Positions 8,630 to 17,636 are shown, counted from the first letter of the stretch. The stretch: 44,289 bases of DNA from Streptomyces sp. CC53 (GCF_001865245.1 NZ_MKXB01000003.1:1-44289); one strand, 5' to 3'. Notes: generated from the letters alone by a model not told the origin. A program made the numbers and translations.

Positions 8630-8690
8630 CCGCGGTGGCCGGGCGGCAGCCGCGGAGACCGGCAGCACCACGTCGGGGCGCGGGCGGGGC
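8630..8690. repeat. 61-bp direct repeat, copy 2
   Basis: This is the second copy of the 61-bp repeat, 217 bases downstream in the same orientation. Near identity in non-coding DNA suggests either recent duplication or conservation by function. Confidence 0.88.
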
Positions 8691-8830
8691 CGGGCCGCGG
8701 GGCGCACCGCCCGGTCCGGCCGCTCGCCCGTCCGGCCGGCGGCGTCACGACGGGCGCGCCCGCGGTCGGGCGCCTGGTCAGGCCGGAGGTCCCCACCCGG
8801 GCGGCGCCCGTGGGGCGTCCCCTCCCCCGG

Positions 8831-9547
8831 TCAGCCGCCGAAGGTGATCCGGGCCAGCGCTCCGGCGGCCGCCCGGTCCAGCAGGACCGCGGAGGCGCAG
8901 CCGCCCGGCAGCACTCCCCGCTCGGCGTCGCGCAGCAGCCGGCCGACGGCTCTGCGGTGGCGGGCGAAGGCGTACGCGGAGACGCCGCGGCCCCGCTCGC
9001 GCTGGCCCGCGCGGGCGGTGTCGGGGTCCACGTCGAGCAGCAGCAGGTGCAGCGCGCGGCCCCGCCGCCGGGCCTCGCGGGCGAGCCAGCGGCGGACCCA
9101 GGACTGGGTGCCGCAGTCGTGGACGACGAGGCTCCGACCGGACCGCAGGGCGCTCCACAGTCCTGCGTAGTGGGCGGCGCGCACGAGCGGGCGGTAGACC
9201 GCGTACGGGACGAGCCGGGGGGCCCGGCGCTCCCAGCGCTCGCGGACGTCCTGGGAGTCGACGGCGCGGCCGGGCGCGGCGCGGCGCATCAGCGTGGACT
9301 TGCCGCTGCCGGGCAGCCCGGAGACCACGACGACGTCGCCGTCCGCGAAGGCCAGCTCGCGGGGGCCGCGTCGGGCGCGGTCGCGCAGGTCGCGCAGCAC
9401 GGGCGCGGCGACCGTCGGCGGGGCGCCCGCGCGGTGCGGGGTGCCCGCGGAAAGCGGGACGGCGGTGGTGTCGCCGCGGGCGGGCAGCCCGGACGGCGCG
9501 GGCACCCCCGCGGTCACGGCGTACGCCTCGGACCGCTGCAATGTCAT
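8831..9547 (-). CDS. AAA-family P-loop ATPase / small-molecule kinase-like protein
   Basis: This 238-residue protein has a Walker A VVVSGLPGSGKSTLMRR at about residues 73-89, and downstream a DSQDVRERW and an RSLVVHDCGTQ stretch as in zeta-toxin/gluconate-kinase-like P-loop kinases. A basic segment REARRRGR precedes a hydrophobic strand LHLLLLDVDPDTA. The substrate is unknown. I start at ATG 9547, which has GGGAGGGG just upstream; the frame stays open for 70 more codons through the regulatory region, but those are not protein-like. It is transcribed divergently from the glycine-riboswitch operon. A -10/-35 pair for it is listed at 9586-9613. Confidence 0.72.
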   Translation of the reverse strand: MTLQRSEAYAVTAGVPAPSGLPARGDTTAVPLSAGTPHRAGAPPTVAAPVLRDLRDRARRGPRELAFADGDVVVVSGLPGSGKSTLMRRAAPGRAVDSQDVRERWERRAPRLVPYAVYRPLVRAAHYAGLWSALRSGRSLVVHDCGTQSWVRRWLAREARRRGRALHLLLLDVDPDTARAGQRERGRGVSAYAFARHRRAVGRLLRDAERGVLPGGCASAVLLDRAAAGALARITFGG

Positions 9548-9585
9548 GGCCCCTCCCGGGTCGGCTCCCCACAGCCTGCCCACGA

Positions 9586-9613
9586 AGTGTAAAGAAACGG
9601 TAATAGGTCTCAA
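9586..9613 (-). promoter_or_regulatory. Predicted promoter of the P-loop kinase gene
   Basis: On the minus strand, TTGAGA (9613-9608) and TACACT (9591-9586) are 16 bases apart in a locally AT-rich stretch, a good match to a vegetative promoter. The expected start point is near 9579, about 30 bases before the ATG. Confidence 0.5.
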
Positions 9614-9637
9614 GTGATTCGCCGACAAGTGAAGGGT

Positions 9638-9665
9638 TTGCCGATCGGGACCCTCGTGCAATGAT
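9638..9665 (+). promoter_or_regulatory. Predicted promoter of the gcvT operon
   Basis: TTGCCG (9638-9643) and AATGAT (9660-9665) are 16 bases apart on the plus strand. Transcription would begin near 9672, about 30 bases before the first glycine aptamer. The match is moderate. Confidence 0.38.
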
Positions 9666-9700
9666 GTGCGCGCCGACAACCGCATACCGGCCGATCGAAT

Positions 9701-9918
9701 CCGTGCGGGAGAGTTCCGGACCAGCCTCAGACGCTGGGCCGGGCGCCGAAGGAGCAAGTCCCTCCCTTGAATCTCTCAGGCCCCGCACCGCACGGGTGAG
9801 GCAGATCTGAAAAGCGAGCCGTCCCCTTCCGAGGGCGGACGGCTCCACCCAAGGTGCAAGCCGCGCCCGGCGGGTCCTCCCGCGGGTCACGGCGAACCTC
9901 TCAGGTTCCGATGACAGA
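9701..9918 (+). promoter_or_regulatory. Tandem glycine riboswitch (gcvT element)
   Basis: There are two glycine aptamers. Aptamer 1 (about 9701-9795) has an 8-bp P1 from CCGTGCGG (9701-9708) and CCGCACGG (9788-9795), with GGAGAGTTCC, CGCCGAAGGAGCAAG and AATCTCTCAGG as core motifs. Aptamer 2 (about 9806-9918) is closed by TCTG/CAGA, with GAAAAGCGAG, CACCCAAGGTGCAAG and the AACCTCTCAGG core. The linker between them is about ten bases. Glycine binding normally turns on the downstream cleavage-system genes; here gcvT begins 54 bases after the second aptamer, with a GGGAG ribosome-binding site in between, so control of translation or transcription is possible. Confidence 0.93.
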
Positions 9919-9971
9919 TGGGGAGGAATCGTCCTCGCCATTCTCGCCCCCTGGACCTGGGAGCCCCCTTC

Positions 9972-11087
9972 ATGAGCACTTCCCCGCGCCGTACGGCCCT
10001 TGATGCGCTGCATCGTTCGCTGGGCGCCACCATGACCGACTTCGCCGGCTGGGACATGCCGCTGCGGTACGGCAGCGAGCGCGACGAGCACCAGGCCGTC
10101 CGGACGCGGGCCGGCCTCTTCGACCTCTCCCACATGGGCGAGATCACCGTGACGGGACCGCAGGCCGCGGACCTGCTCGACTACGCGCTCGTCGGCAACA
10201 TCGGCGGTGTCGGCACCGGTCGCGCCCGCTACACGATGATCTGCCGGGAGGACGGCGGCATCCTCGACGACCTGATCGTGTACCGGCTCCAGGAGCAGGA
10301 GTACATGGTCGTCGCCAACGCGTCGAACGCGCAGGTCGTCCTGGACGCGCTGACCGAGCGCGCGGCCGGCTTCGACGCGCAGGTGCGCGACGACCGCGAC
10401 GCGTACGCGCTCATCGCCGTCCAGGGCCCCGAGTCCCCCGGCATCCTGAAGTCCCTCACCGACGCGGACCTGGACGGGCTGAAGTACTACGCCGGCCTGC
10501 CCGGCACGGTCGCGGGCGTGCCCGCGCTGATCGCCCGTACCGGCTACACCGGCGAGGACGGCTTCGAGCTGTTCGTGGCGCCGGAGCACGCCGAGCCGCT
10601 GTGGCGGGCCCTCACCGAGGCCGGCGCCCCGGTCGGGCTCATCCCCTGCGGCCTGTCCTGCCGCGACACGCTGCGCCTGGAGGCGGGCATGCCGCTGTAC
10701 GGGCAGGAGCTGACCACGGAGCTGACCCCGTTCGACGCGGGCCTCGGCCGGGTCGTGAAGTTCGAGAAGGCCGGCGACTTCGTGGGCCGCTCGGCGCTCA
10801 CGGCGGCCGCCGAGCGCGCCGAGTCGGCGCCGCCGCGCAAGCTGGTCGGCCTGGTCGCCGAGGGCCGCCGGGTGCCGCGCGCCGGGATGGACGTCGTCTC
10901 GGACGGCGAGGTCGTCGGCCGTGTCACCTCGGGCGCCCCCTCCCCCACGCTGGGCAAGCCGATCGCGATGGCGTACGTCGACGCGGCCCACGCCGCCCCC
11001 GGCACGGCGGGTGTCGGTGTCGACATCCGCGGCACCCACGAGCCGTACGAGGTCGTGGCGCTGCCGTTCTACAAGCGCCAGAAGTGA
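9972..11087 (+). CDS. gcvT: Aminomethyltransferase, T-protein of the glycine cleavage system
   Basis: This 371-residue enzyme transfers the aminomethyl carbon of glycine, carried on lipoyl-H protein, to tetrahydrofolate and releases ammonia. The folate-binding core shows [38 protein letters not shown] and, further on, [13 protein letters not shown] and [17 protein letters not shown]. The C-terminal barrel carries [20 protein letters not shown] start at ATG 9972 (MSTSPRR), with GGGAG upstream; the frame is open 18 codons earlier but those lie in the riboswitch tail. It is the first gene of the riboswitch-controlled operon with gcvH and glyA. The P-protein gene is not in the window. Confidence 0.97.
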   Translation: MSTSPRRTALDALHRSLGATMTDFAGWDMPLRYGSERDEHQAVRTRAGLFDLSHMGEITVTGPQAADLLDYALVGNIGGVGTGRARYTMICREDGGILDDLIVYRLQEQEYMVVANASNAQVVLDALTERAAGFDAQVRDDRDAYALIAVQGPESPGILKSLTDADLDGLKYYAGLPGTVAGVPALIARTGYTGEDGFELFVAPEHAEPLWRALTEAGAPVGLIPCGLSCRDTLRLEAGMPLYGQELTTELTPFDAGLGRVVKFEKAGDFVGRSALTAAAERAESAPPRKLVGLVAEGRRVPRAGMDVVSDGEVVGRVTSGAPSPTLGKPIAMAYVDAAHAAPGTAGVGVDIRGTHEPYEVVALPFYKRQK

Positions 11088-11169
11088 CATAAAGGCGTCA
11101 AAACCGGCGCTGGCGCCCGAGTGTGCCCCCGTTCCTCACCAGTCCCCCGCGTACAGGAGAATTCAGGTC

Positions 11170-11544
11170 ATGAGCAACCCCACCGAGCTGCGCTACAGCA
11201 AGGAGCACGAGTGGCTGTCGGCCGCCGAGGACGGCGTCTCGACGGTCGGCATCACGGAGCACGCGGCGAACGCCCTGGGCGACGTCGTGTACGTCCAGCT
11301 CCCCGAGGTCGGCGACACGATCACCGCCAACGAGACCTGCGGCGAGCTGGAGTCGACCAAGTCCGTGAGCGACCTCTACTCGCCGGTGACCGGCGAGGTC
11401 ACCGAGGTCAACCAGGAGGTCGTGGACGACCCCTCCCTGGTCAACACCGCCCCCTTCGAGGGCGGCTGGCTGTTCAAGGTGCGCGTCGCGGAGGAGCCCG
11501 AGGGCCTGCTCTCCGCCGACGAGTACACCGAGTACGCCGGCTGA
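11170..11544 (+). CDS. gcvH: Glycine cleavage system H protein
   Basis: This 124-residue lipoyl carrier shuttles the aminomethyl intermediate between the P, T and L proteins. The lipoylation motif [20 protein letters not shown] puts the modified lysine at residue 64. The N-terminal YSKEHEWL and the closing [10 protein letters not shown] are family hallmarks. The start at ATG 11170 has AGGAGA spaced correctly. It lies 82 bases after gcvT and 55 before glyA, in the same direction, so the three are one operon. Length is normal. Confidence 0.97.
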   Translation: MSNPTELRYSKEHEWLSAAEDGVSTVGITEHAANALGDVVYVQLPEVGDTITANETCGELESTKSVSDLYSPVTGEVTEVNQEVVDDPSLVNTAPFEGGWLFKVRVAEEPEGLLSADEYTEYAG

Positions 11545-11599
11545 CCGGCCAGCAGCGCCCGGACACCCGCCACCTTCACCCACCCGTAGGGACCGCGTG

Positions 11600-12856
11600 A
11601 TGTCGCTTCTGAACACCCCTCTCCACGAGCTGGACCCGGACGTCGCCGCCGCCGTCGACGCCGAGCTCAGCCGCCAGCAGAACACCCTCGAAATGATCGC
11701 CTCGGAGAACTTCGCTCCGGTCGCGGTCATGGAGGCCCAGGGCTCCGTCCTCACCAACAAGTACGCCGAGGGCTACCCGGGCCGCCGCTACTACGGCGGC
11801 TGTGAGCACGTCGACGTGGTCGAGCAGATCGCCATCGACCGCATCAAGGAGCTCTTCGGCGCCGAGCACGCGAACGTGCAGCCGCACTCGGGCGCCCAGG
11901 CCAACGCGGCGGCGATGTTCGCGCTGCTGAAGCCGGGCGACACGATCATGGGTCTGAACCTCGCCCACGGCGGGCACCTGACCCACGGCATGAAGATCAA
12001 CTTCTCCGGCAAGCTCTACAACGTGGTCGCCTACCACGTGGACGAGACCGGCCGGGTCGACATGGCCGAGGTCGAGCGCCTCGCCAAGGAGTCCAAGCCG
12101 AAGCTGATCGTGGCCGGCTGGTCGGCGTACCCGCGCCAGCTCGACTTCGCCGCGTTCCGCCGGATCGCGGACGAGGTCGGGGCGTACCTGATGGTCGACA
12201 TGGCCCACTTCGCGGGCCTGGTCGCCGCCGGGCTGCACCCCAACCCGGTGCCGCACGCCCATGTGGTCACCACGACCACGCACAAGACGCTGGGCGGCCC
12301 GCGCGGCGGCGTGATCCTCTCGACCGCCGAGCTCGCCAAGAAGATCAACTCCGCGGTCTTCCCCGGCCAGCAGGGCGGCCCGCTGGAGCACGTCATCGCC
12401 GCGAAGGCGGTCGCCTTCAAGGTCGCGGCGAGCGAGGACTTCAAGGAGCGCCAGCACCGCACCGTGGAGGGCGCGAAGATCCTCGCCGAGCGCCTGGTCC
12501 AGGAGGACGTCAAGGCCGTGGGCGTGGACGTCCTCTCCGGCGGCACCGACGTGCACCTGGTCCTGGTGGACCTGCGCAACAGCGAGCTGGACGGCCAGCA
12601 GGCCGAGGACCGCCTCCACGAGGTCGGCATCACGGTCAACCGGAACGCGATCCCGAACGACCCGCGGCCCCCGATGGTCACCTCGGGCCTGCGGATCGGC
12701 ACCCCGGCGCTGGCCACCCGCGGCTTCCAGGCGGAGGACTTCCGTGAGGTCGCGGAGATCATCGCGGAGACCCTGAAGCCGGCCTACGACGCCGCCGCGC
12801 TGCGCGCCCGGGTCGAGGCACTCGCCGCGAAGCACCCGCTTTACCCTGGCCTGTGA
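11600..12856 (+). CDS. glyA: Serine hydroxymethyltransferase
   Basis: This PLP enzyme of 418 residues converts glycine plus 5,10-methylene-THF to serine, and the reverse. The internal aldimine lysine is K229 in [15 protein letters not shown]. Other motifs are IASENF (about residue 34), [24 protein letters not shown] and [16 protein letters not shown] one codon earlier (11597) is an equally possible start; I prefer the ATG. Here the protein consumes the methylene-THF and glycine produced or spared by gcvT/gcvH and makes serine, which the sdaA product can remove. A hairpin lies 28 bases after the stop. Confidence 0.97.
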   Translation: MSLLNTPLHELDPDVAAAVDAELSRQQNTLEMIASENFAPVAVMEAQGSVLTNKYAEGYPGRRYYGGCEHVDVVEQIAIDRIKELFGAEHANVQPHSGAQANAAAMFALLKPGDTIMGLNLAHGGHLTHGMKINFSGKLYNVVAYHVDETGRVDMAEVERLAKESKPKLIVAGWSAYPRQLDFAAFRRIADEVGAYLMVDMAHFAGLVAAGLHPNPVPHAHVVTTTTHKTLGGPRGGVILSTAELAKKINSAVFPGQQGGPLEHVIAAKAVAFKVAASEDFKERQHRTVEGAKILAERLVQEDVKAVGVDVLSGGTDVHLVLVDLRNSELDGQQAEDRLHEVGITVNRNAIPNDPRPPMVTSGLRIGTPALATRGFQAEDFREVAEIIAETLKPAYDAAALRARVEALAAKHPLYPGL

Positions 12857-12883
12857 CGTTCGGCACGTAACAGACCATTTGCC

Positions 12884-12922
12884 GGGGCACCGCGCACACT
12901 GACACGGTGAGTGCGGTGCCCC
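12884..12922 (+). terminator. Hairpin after glyA
   Basis: GGGGCACCGC (12884-12893) pairs with GCGGTGCCCC (12913-12922), and the stem can extend inward with a bulge. It lies between glyA and sdaA, so sdaA may be partly uncoupled from the glycine riboswitch. Confidence 0.7.
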
Positions 12923-13008
12923 GTCCCGTGCCCAGGCACCACCACCCCAGCCCCGACCTGCACCACCCCACCGGCAGACAGCGGCGTCTACCACCCAAGG
13001 AGTCCCCC

Positions 13009-14376
13009 GTGGCCATCTCGGTCTTCGACCTGTTCTCGATCGGCATCGGGCCGTCCAGCTCCCACACCGTCGGCCCGATGCGGGCCGCCCGCATGTTCGC
13101 GCGCCGCCTCAAGAACGAGGGCGTGCTGGCCTCCACCGCCTCCGTGCGGTGCGAGCTGTACGGCTCCCTCGGCGCCACCGGCCACGGGCACGGCACCCCG
13201 AAGGCCGTCCTGCTCGGGCTGGAGGGCGAATCGCCCCGCACGGTGGACGTGGAGTCCGCGGACGACCGGGTCGAGGCGATCAGGACCGCCGGGCGGATCA
13301 GCCTCCTGGGCGCCCACGAGATCGCCTTCGACGCCGGCGAGGACCTGGTCCTGCACCGCCGCAAGGCGCTCCCCTACCACGCCAACGGCATGACGCTGTG
13401 GGCGTACGACACCGAGGGCGCGGCGCTGCTGGAGAAGACGTACTACTCGGTGGGCGGCGGGTTCGTCGTCGACGAGGACGCGGTCGGCGCCGACCGGATC
13501 AAGCTCGACGACACGTCCCTGAAGTACCCCTTCCGCACCGGGGACGAGCTGCTGCGGCTCACCCGCGAGACCGGACTGTCGATCTCCGCGCTGATGCTGG
13601 AGAACGAGAAGGCGTGGCGCACCGAGCAGGAGATCCGCGAGGGCCTGCTGGAGATCTGGCGGGTCATGCGGGAGTGCGTCGACCGCGGCATGTCCCGCGA
13701 GGGCATCCTCCCGGGCGGCCTGCGGGTCCGCCGCCGGGCCGCCACCACGGCCCGCAAGCTGCGCTCCGAGGGCGACCCGCTGGCGCTGTCAATGGAGTGG
13801 ATCACGCTCTACGCGATGGCGGTGAACGAGGAGAACGCGGCGGGCGGGCGGGTCGTGACCGCGCCCACCAACGGCGCCGCCGGCATCATCCCGGCGGTCC
13901 TGCACTACTACGTGAACTTCGTGCCGGGCGCCGACGAGGACGGCGTGGTGCGCTTCCTGCTGGCGGCGGGCGCGATCGGCATGCTCTTCAAGGAGAACGC
14001 CTCCATCTCCGGCGCGGAGGTCGGCTGCCAGGGCGAGGTCGGCTCGGCCTGCTCGATGGCGGCGGGTGCCCTCGCCGAGGTGATGGGCGGTTCGCCGGAG
14101 CAGGTGGAGAACGCCGCCGAGATCGGCATGGAGCACAACCTGGGCCTGACCTGCGACCCGGTCGGCGGCCTGGTGCAGATCCCGTGCATCGAGCGCAACG
14201 GCATGGCCGCGGTGAAGGCGGTCACGGCGGCGCGGATGGCGATGCGCGGCGACGGCACGCACAAGGTGTCCCTGGACAAGGTCATCAAGACGATGAAGGA
14301 CACCGGCGCCGACATGTCGGTCAAGTACAAGGAGACCGCGCGCGGCGGTCTCGCGGTGAACATCATCGAGTGCTGA
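13009..14376 (+). CDS. sdaA: L-serine dehydratase (single-chain, iron-sulfur)
   Basis: This 455-residue enzyme deaminates L-serine to pyruvate using a [4Fe-4S] cluster. The fused beta and alpha domains are both present: N-terminal [17 protein letters not shown] and LGAHEIAFD, and C-terminal [31 protein letters not shown] and [17 protein letters not shown], which supply the cluster cysteines. I start at GTG 13009 because CAAGGAG lies 6-12 bases upstream and the family starts right at [11 protein letters not shown]; an upstream open stretch to 12907 is His/Pro-rich and not family-like. It follows glyA by 152 bases across a hairpin. Its role here is probably to drain excess serine to pyruvate. 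Confidence 0.96.
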   Translation: MAISVFDLFSIGIGPSSSHTVGPMRAARMFARRLKNEGVLASTASVRCELYGSLGATGHGHGTPKAVLLGLEGESPRTVDVESADDRVEAIRTAGRISLLGAHEIAFDAGEDLVLHRRKALPYHANGMTLWAYDTEGAALLEKTYYSVGGGFVVDEDAVGADRIKLDDTSLKYPFRTGDELLRLTRETGLSISALMLENEKAWRTEQEIREGLLEIWRVMRECVDRGMSREGILPGGLRVRRRAATTARKLRSEGDPLALSMEWITLYAMAVNEENAAGGRVVTAPTNGAAGIIPAVLHYYVNFVPGADEDGVVRFLLAAGAIGMLFKENASISGAEVGCQGEVGSACSMAAGALAEVMGGSPEQVENAAEIGMEHNLGLTCDPVGGLVQIPCIERNGMAAVKAVTAARMAMRGDGTHKVSLDKVIKTMKDTGADMSVKYKETARGGLAVNIIEC

Positions 14377-14417
14377 GGAGGCGGGTCCCGGGTGTCCCCG
14401 GGGCCCCTCTCGCACGC

Positions 14418-14450
14418 GGCGGCCACCCGGTGCCGAACCGGGTGGCCGCC
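14418..14450. terminator. 14-bp perfect bidirectional terminator hairpin
   Basis: GGCGGCCACCCGGT (14418-14431) and ACCGGGTGGCCGCC (14437-14450) form a perfect stem with a 5-base loop. It lies between convergent sdaA and the EF-hand gene and can serve both. Confidence 0.88.
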
Positions 14451-14483
14451 GTGGTGCTCGGCCGTAGGGGCCGGCCGGGGTGC

Positions 14484-14699
14484 TCAGGCCCTGTTGATGC
14501 GGGTCCAGAACTCGTCCCAGCTCAGCTGCCCGTCGCCGTTGACGTCCTGCGCGTTGATGACGGCCTGGGCCACGGGCTCGGTGACGTTGAAGTCGCCCAG
14601 CTGCGCCATGACGCTCTTGTACTCGGCGGCCGTGATGAACCCGTCGCCGTCCACGTCGAACCGGTCGAAAGCCTTGCGCGCGGCCTCGATGTCCGCCAT
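14484..14699 (-). CDS. Small EF-hand calcium-binding protein
   Basis: This 71-residue protein has two canonical EF-hand loops: residues 15-26 (DVDGDGFITAAE) and 52-63 (DVNGDGQLSWDE). Both have Asp or Asn at positions 1, 3 and 5, Gly at 6 and Glu at 12, so both should bind Ca2+. It resembles the small calmodulin-like Cab proteins of Streptomyces. The start at ATG 14699 is the only one that leaves a pure EF-hand protein; the frame is open far upstream but overlaps the divergent acetyltransferase gene. No signal peptide or membrane segment is present, so it is a cytosolic calcium buffer or sensor. It converges on sdaA. Confidence 0.9.
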   Translation of the reverse strand: MADIEAARKAFDRFDVDGDGFITAAEYKSVMAQLGDFNVTEPVAQAVINAQDVNGDGQLSWDEFWTRINRA

Positions 14700-14793
14700 C
14701 GCTCCACCCCTTCGTGATACCTGCTGTACGGCGGTCAGCGTACCGGCTGGACCGGGCGGGGCCTGCTGGGCCCCGGAGGGTGAGGATGGGCCC

Positions 14794-15435
14794 ATGAGAG
14801 ACGCAGTGGGACGCGTACTGGCCGCGGCCGCGCGGGGCGTGTTCCCGGCTCCCGACGGTTCCGTGGCGGTCGTGCCGCAACCGGGTCCGCGGGACGCCGG
14901 AGTGCTGGCCTTCACCGCGCACTCGGTGGTGTTCGTCGACGAGGACCCCGCCTGGGTGCGCGCCCGGTTGGCGGCCGTGGGGAGGGACCCGCTGGCGGCC
15001 GCCGTGAGCCCCCGCTTCCTCACCGCGCTGATGGACCGTACGGGGCGGTGGACGGACGGCGTCGACCTGCTGACCGTCGCGGACCGCCTGCCGGGCGGAC
15101 CGCCCGTGGAGTTGCGGGAGATCGAGGACCCGGAGCACCCGCGGGTCGTACGGGCCCGTGCGTACCGCGACGACGTGCGGGTGTGGCGGGCGGCCGAGGG
15201 CGGCGTGGTGGTCGTGGGGCGGGCGGTGGCGGGCCGCTGGGAGTGCGCGATCGAGGTGGACGAGGGGGCGCGCGGCCGTGGCCTGGGCGCCCGGCTGGCC
15301 CTGGCCGCCCGGCATCTCGTGCCGGGCGGCCACGTGTGGGCGCAGGCGTCGCCCGGCAACGCCATGAGCGTGCGCGCCTTCCAGGCGGCGGGCTACCGGC
15401 CGGTGGGCGCCGAGGCGTTGCTGACGGCGGGCTGA
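14794..15435 (+). CDS. GNAT-family N-acetyltransferase
   Basis: This protein has 213 residues. The C-terminal third carries the acetyl-CoA-binding signature of GNAT enzymes in WECAIEVDEGARGRGLGARLALAAR (about residues 150-174; the R-G-x-G-L core is intact) followed by VWAQASPGNAMSVRAFQAAGY. The N-terminal half is less conserved and may determine substrate. The start ATG 14794 lies just after GAGGATGGGCCC; the spacing is loose. It is transcribed divergently from the EF-hand gene, 94 bases apart. The substrate cannot be told from the sequence. Confidence 0.85.
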   Translation: MRDAVGRVLAAAARGVFPAPDGSVAVVPQPGPRDAGVLAFTAHSVVFVDEDPAWVRARLAAVGRDPLAAAVSPRFLTALMDRTGRWTDGVDLLTVADRLPGGPPVELREIEDPEHPRVVRARAYRDDVRVWRAAEGGVVVVGRAVAGRWECAIEVDEGARGRGLGARLALAARHLVPGGHVWAQASPGNAMSVRAFQAAGYRPVGAEALLTAG

Positions 15436-15459
15436 CGCCTGCCGTCCGGACCGGGCGGC

Positions 15460-16623
15460 TCAGCGGAAGACGCCGGTGTGGCCCAGGGAGTAGCGGCCGG
15501 GCTGTGGGTAGACGGCCAGTCCGTGGGGGCCGTCGCCGACGGGGATGCGGGCCAGTTGCCTGCCGGTCGTGGTGTCGATGGCGTACACCTCGGAGTCGTA
15601 CCGGCCGGAGAGCCACAGGACCTTGCCGTCCGCCGAGACGCCGCCCATGTCGGGCGAGCCGCCGTCGGGCAGCCACCACTTCTTGGTCAGCTTGTTCTTC
15701 GTGAAGTCGAAGACGGAGATGGAGCCCTCCCCGCGGTTCGGGACGTACATCTCCTTGGAGTCCCGCGAGATGTACAGGCCGTGGCAGCCCTTGCCGGTGG
15801 GCAGCAGGGTCGGGGTGGTGAACTTCTCGCCGTCCAGGACCCACATGCCGTGCGCCATCATGTCGGCGATGTAGAAGGTCTTGCCGTCCGGGGAGAGCTT
15901 GACGTCCTGCGGCATGGCCCCGTTGAAGGGGAGCTTCTGCTGCCCGACGACCTTCATCTTCTGCGTGTCGACCTTCAGCAGTTCGCCGGAGAACTCGCAG
16001 GACACGATGAAGTAGCGGCCGTCCGCGGAGAAGTCGGCGTGGTTCACGCCGTAGCAGGTGACCGGTTCGGTGTGGACGCGCTTCATGGTGTGCGGGTCAC
16101 GGAAGACCAGTTCGCGGTCGAGGGAGGCCATGACGACCGCGTGCTTGCCGTTCGGCGTGAAGTACAGGTTGTACGGGTCGTGGACCTCCACGTCCTTGCC
16201 GCGCTTGCCCGTCGCGGGGTCGATGGGGGTGAGGGTGTGGCCCTGGTTGTTGTTGACCCAGAGGGTCTTCAGGTCCCAGGAGGGCACCACGTGCTGGGGG
16301 TGCTTGCCGACCGGGATGGTCTCGACGACCTCGTACGTCTTCGGGTCGATGACGGTGACGGTGTTGGAGAGCGTGTTGGGCACGTAGACGCGGGAAGGGA
16401 AGTCCTTCACGACGGGCGAGAGCTTGTTCGGCCGGTCGGCGGCGTAGATGTCCTTGGCGTCGAGGACCGGGGGCATCCCCGGCAGTCCGGCGGGGACGGC
16501 GGGCTTCTTCGGGACGGGAGGCGCGGCGGCCTTGGGCACGGCCGGTTCGCTCGCCGAGCCGCAGCCGGAGGCGAGGGCGGCGAGGAGGGCGGCCGCGAGC
16601 AGGATCGAGGGGCGTTTCATCAT
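15460..16623 (-). CDS. Secreted lipoprotein with YVTN/YncE-type beta-propeller
   Basis: This 387-residue protein starts MMKRPSILL and has a hydrophobic segment ending in the lipobox LASGC (Cys21), then a Pro/Lys/Ala linker to about residue 50. The rest is a series of beta-propeller blades: SNTVTVIDPKTYEVVETIPVGKHPQHV, then repeated x-SPDGKTFYI, SADGRYFIV and SVSADGKVLWLSGRYDSEVYAIDTTTGRQLARIPVGDGPHGL-like blades, seven at most. Propellers of this kind are structural or ligand-binding modules outside the membrane; the ligand is unknown. Two adjacent ATGs (16623 and 16620) are possible starts. It converges on the acetyltransferase with only 24 bases between the stop codons. Confidence 0.85.
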   Translation of the reverse strand: MMKRPSILLAAALLAALASGCGSASEPAVPKAAAPPVPKKPAVPAGLPGMPPVLDAKDIYAADRPNKLSPVVKDFPSRVYVPNTLSNTVTVIDPKTYEVVETIPVGKHPQHVVPSWDLKTLWVNNNQGHTLTPIDPATGKRGKDVEVHDPYNLYFTPNGKHAVVMASLDRELVFRDPHTMKRVHTEPVTCYGVNHADFSADGRYFIVSCEFSGELLKVDTQKMKVVGQQKLPFNGAMPQDVKLSPDGKTFYIADMMAHGMWVLDGEKFTTPTLLPTGKGCHGLYISRDSKEMYVPNRGEGSISVFDFTKNKLTKKWWLPDGGSPDMGGVSADGKVLWLSGRYDSEVYAIDTTTGRQLARIPVGDGPHGLAVYPQPGRYSLGHTGVFR

Positions 16624-16810
16624 GTGCACGGTCACCCGACCATTTAAGGGTGAGGTGCTACGTAAGGTACCGATTGACCCGTCATGTGCCGTTTTTTGGT
16701 GGCAACGCCCCCCGTCTGCCATAGTCGGCACTGCGACCCCCATGACCCGGGCCAGGTCGTCGACAGCGCCGTCGGACACACCCCTTACCCGTTCGGGGCG
16801 CTCCTGTGCA

Positions 16811-16854
16811 GAAGCCCCCGCGCGGTACCGTCACCACGGCACGCAGGGGGCTTC
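16811..16854 (-). terminator. Hairpin downstream of the VOC gene
   Basis: GAAGCCCCC (16811-16819) pairs with GGGGGCTTC (16846-16854). A second small hairpin, GCGCCCC/GGGGCGC, lies at 16865-16889. Both sit downstream of the frameshifted VOC gene. The rest of 16624-16922 holds no gene; it must contain the promoter of the beta-propeller lipoprotein. Confidence 0.6.
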
Positions 16855-16922
16855 CGTGCGTTCGGCGCCCCGACGGCACCGAGGGGCGCGGCGTCGGTGT
16901 CTGCCGGCGCGGCCGTCGGCCG

Positions 16923-17340
16923 TCACGCCGCAGGTGCGCGCAGCTCCGCCGCGATGATCACGTTTCCGCAGAGGCCGGCCAGGTGCAGTGAGCGGCTGTC
17001 GGCCTCGTCCCGCACGCCCCGTACGCGCACGCCGTGCCGGCGCAGCCGCTCGCGGACCGTGTCCAGGTCGGGGGTGTACAGCACCAGCAGGAGCCGGCCG
17101 CCGCTCCGGCGGCCCACCAGTTCGCGCCCGCGGTCGCCGGCGGCGGCCATGAGCCGGACGCCGGCCGGCTCCTGACCGGGCAGGCCGATGTGCAGGAAGC
17201 GGTGGCCGCCGGCCGTCCCGTCGTGCAGGACGCGGAAGCCGAGGGCGTCGCGGTAGGGCCAGCGCCGCGTCCTGGTCGTCGACCAGGACGACCACGCGCC
17301 CCAGCGCGGAGAACGGGCTGTCGTCGGTGTGAGCGGTCAT
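16923..17340 (-). pseudogene. VOC (glyoxalase/bleomycin-resistance superfamily) gene, frameshifted
   Basis: Translated from ATG 17340 the protein begins MTAHTDDSPFSALGRVVVLV and DDQDAALA, a normal VOC N-terminus. It then loses frame at about 17256-17258: the DNA reads GGCCCTACCGCGAC where the family expects codons for Ala-Phe-Tyr-Arg-Asp. Adding two bases restores YRDALGFRVLHDG, then HRFLHIGLPGQEPAG, LLLVLYTPDLDTVRERL and CGNVIIAAELR to the stop at 16923, for a total of about 139 residues, normal for the family. An ATG inside the second part could give a 75-residue fragment. This is either a real 2-base deletion or a sequencing error in a GC-rich spot. The substrate is unknown. Confidence 0.75.
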
Positions 17341-17636
17341 GCCCGGCAGCCTGGGCGGAGCCACTGACAGCGCCTCAGGAGACGGGAACCCCGTGAGGGC
17401 TCGGGCAGGAGCCCGGCGGGCGCGGGACGCAGGGCCTGGCGGCGCGGGCGCGGTGGACAGGGGCGGCGCGGGCGCGGAGACCGGCGGGAACCGCATACGG
17501 CAGACCCGGGCGCATGAGCCCGACGGTCGCGGGGCGCGGCGGGCTGGGGGCGGGGGCGGCGGAACGCGCGTACGGCGGGCGCAGGGCGCGGGAGCCTGGC
17601 GCGCGGGCGGACAGGGGGGCGGCGGGCCGCGAGGCC
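17341..17636. other. GC-rich spacer, no gene
   Basis: The 296-base gap between the VOC gene start and the ATPase gene stop contains G-rich sequence with a 16-bp direct repeat (GGCGGCGCGGGCGCGG at 17438-17453 and 17462-17477) and a small GGGCTC/GAGCCC hairpin at 17397-17414. I see no supported gene. Confidence 0.5.

Larger units (their letters stand above)
8328..8830. other. 503-base GC-rich spacer with direct repeats, no gene
   Basis: This gap between two minus-strand genes contains no convincing reading frame on either strand. Its main content is a pair of 61-bp direct repeats (listed separately) embedded in G-rich sequence. The promoter of the SseB paralog probably lies near 8328-8400. Confidence 0.6.

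Noticed and set aside
8413..8690. The 61-bp repeats considered as ends of an insertion sequence.
   Set aside because: They are in direct, not inverted, orientation, and the 156 bases between them encode no transposase.
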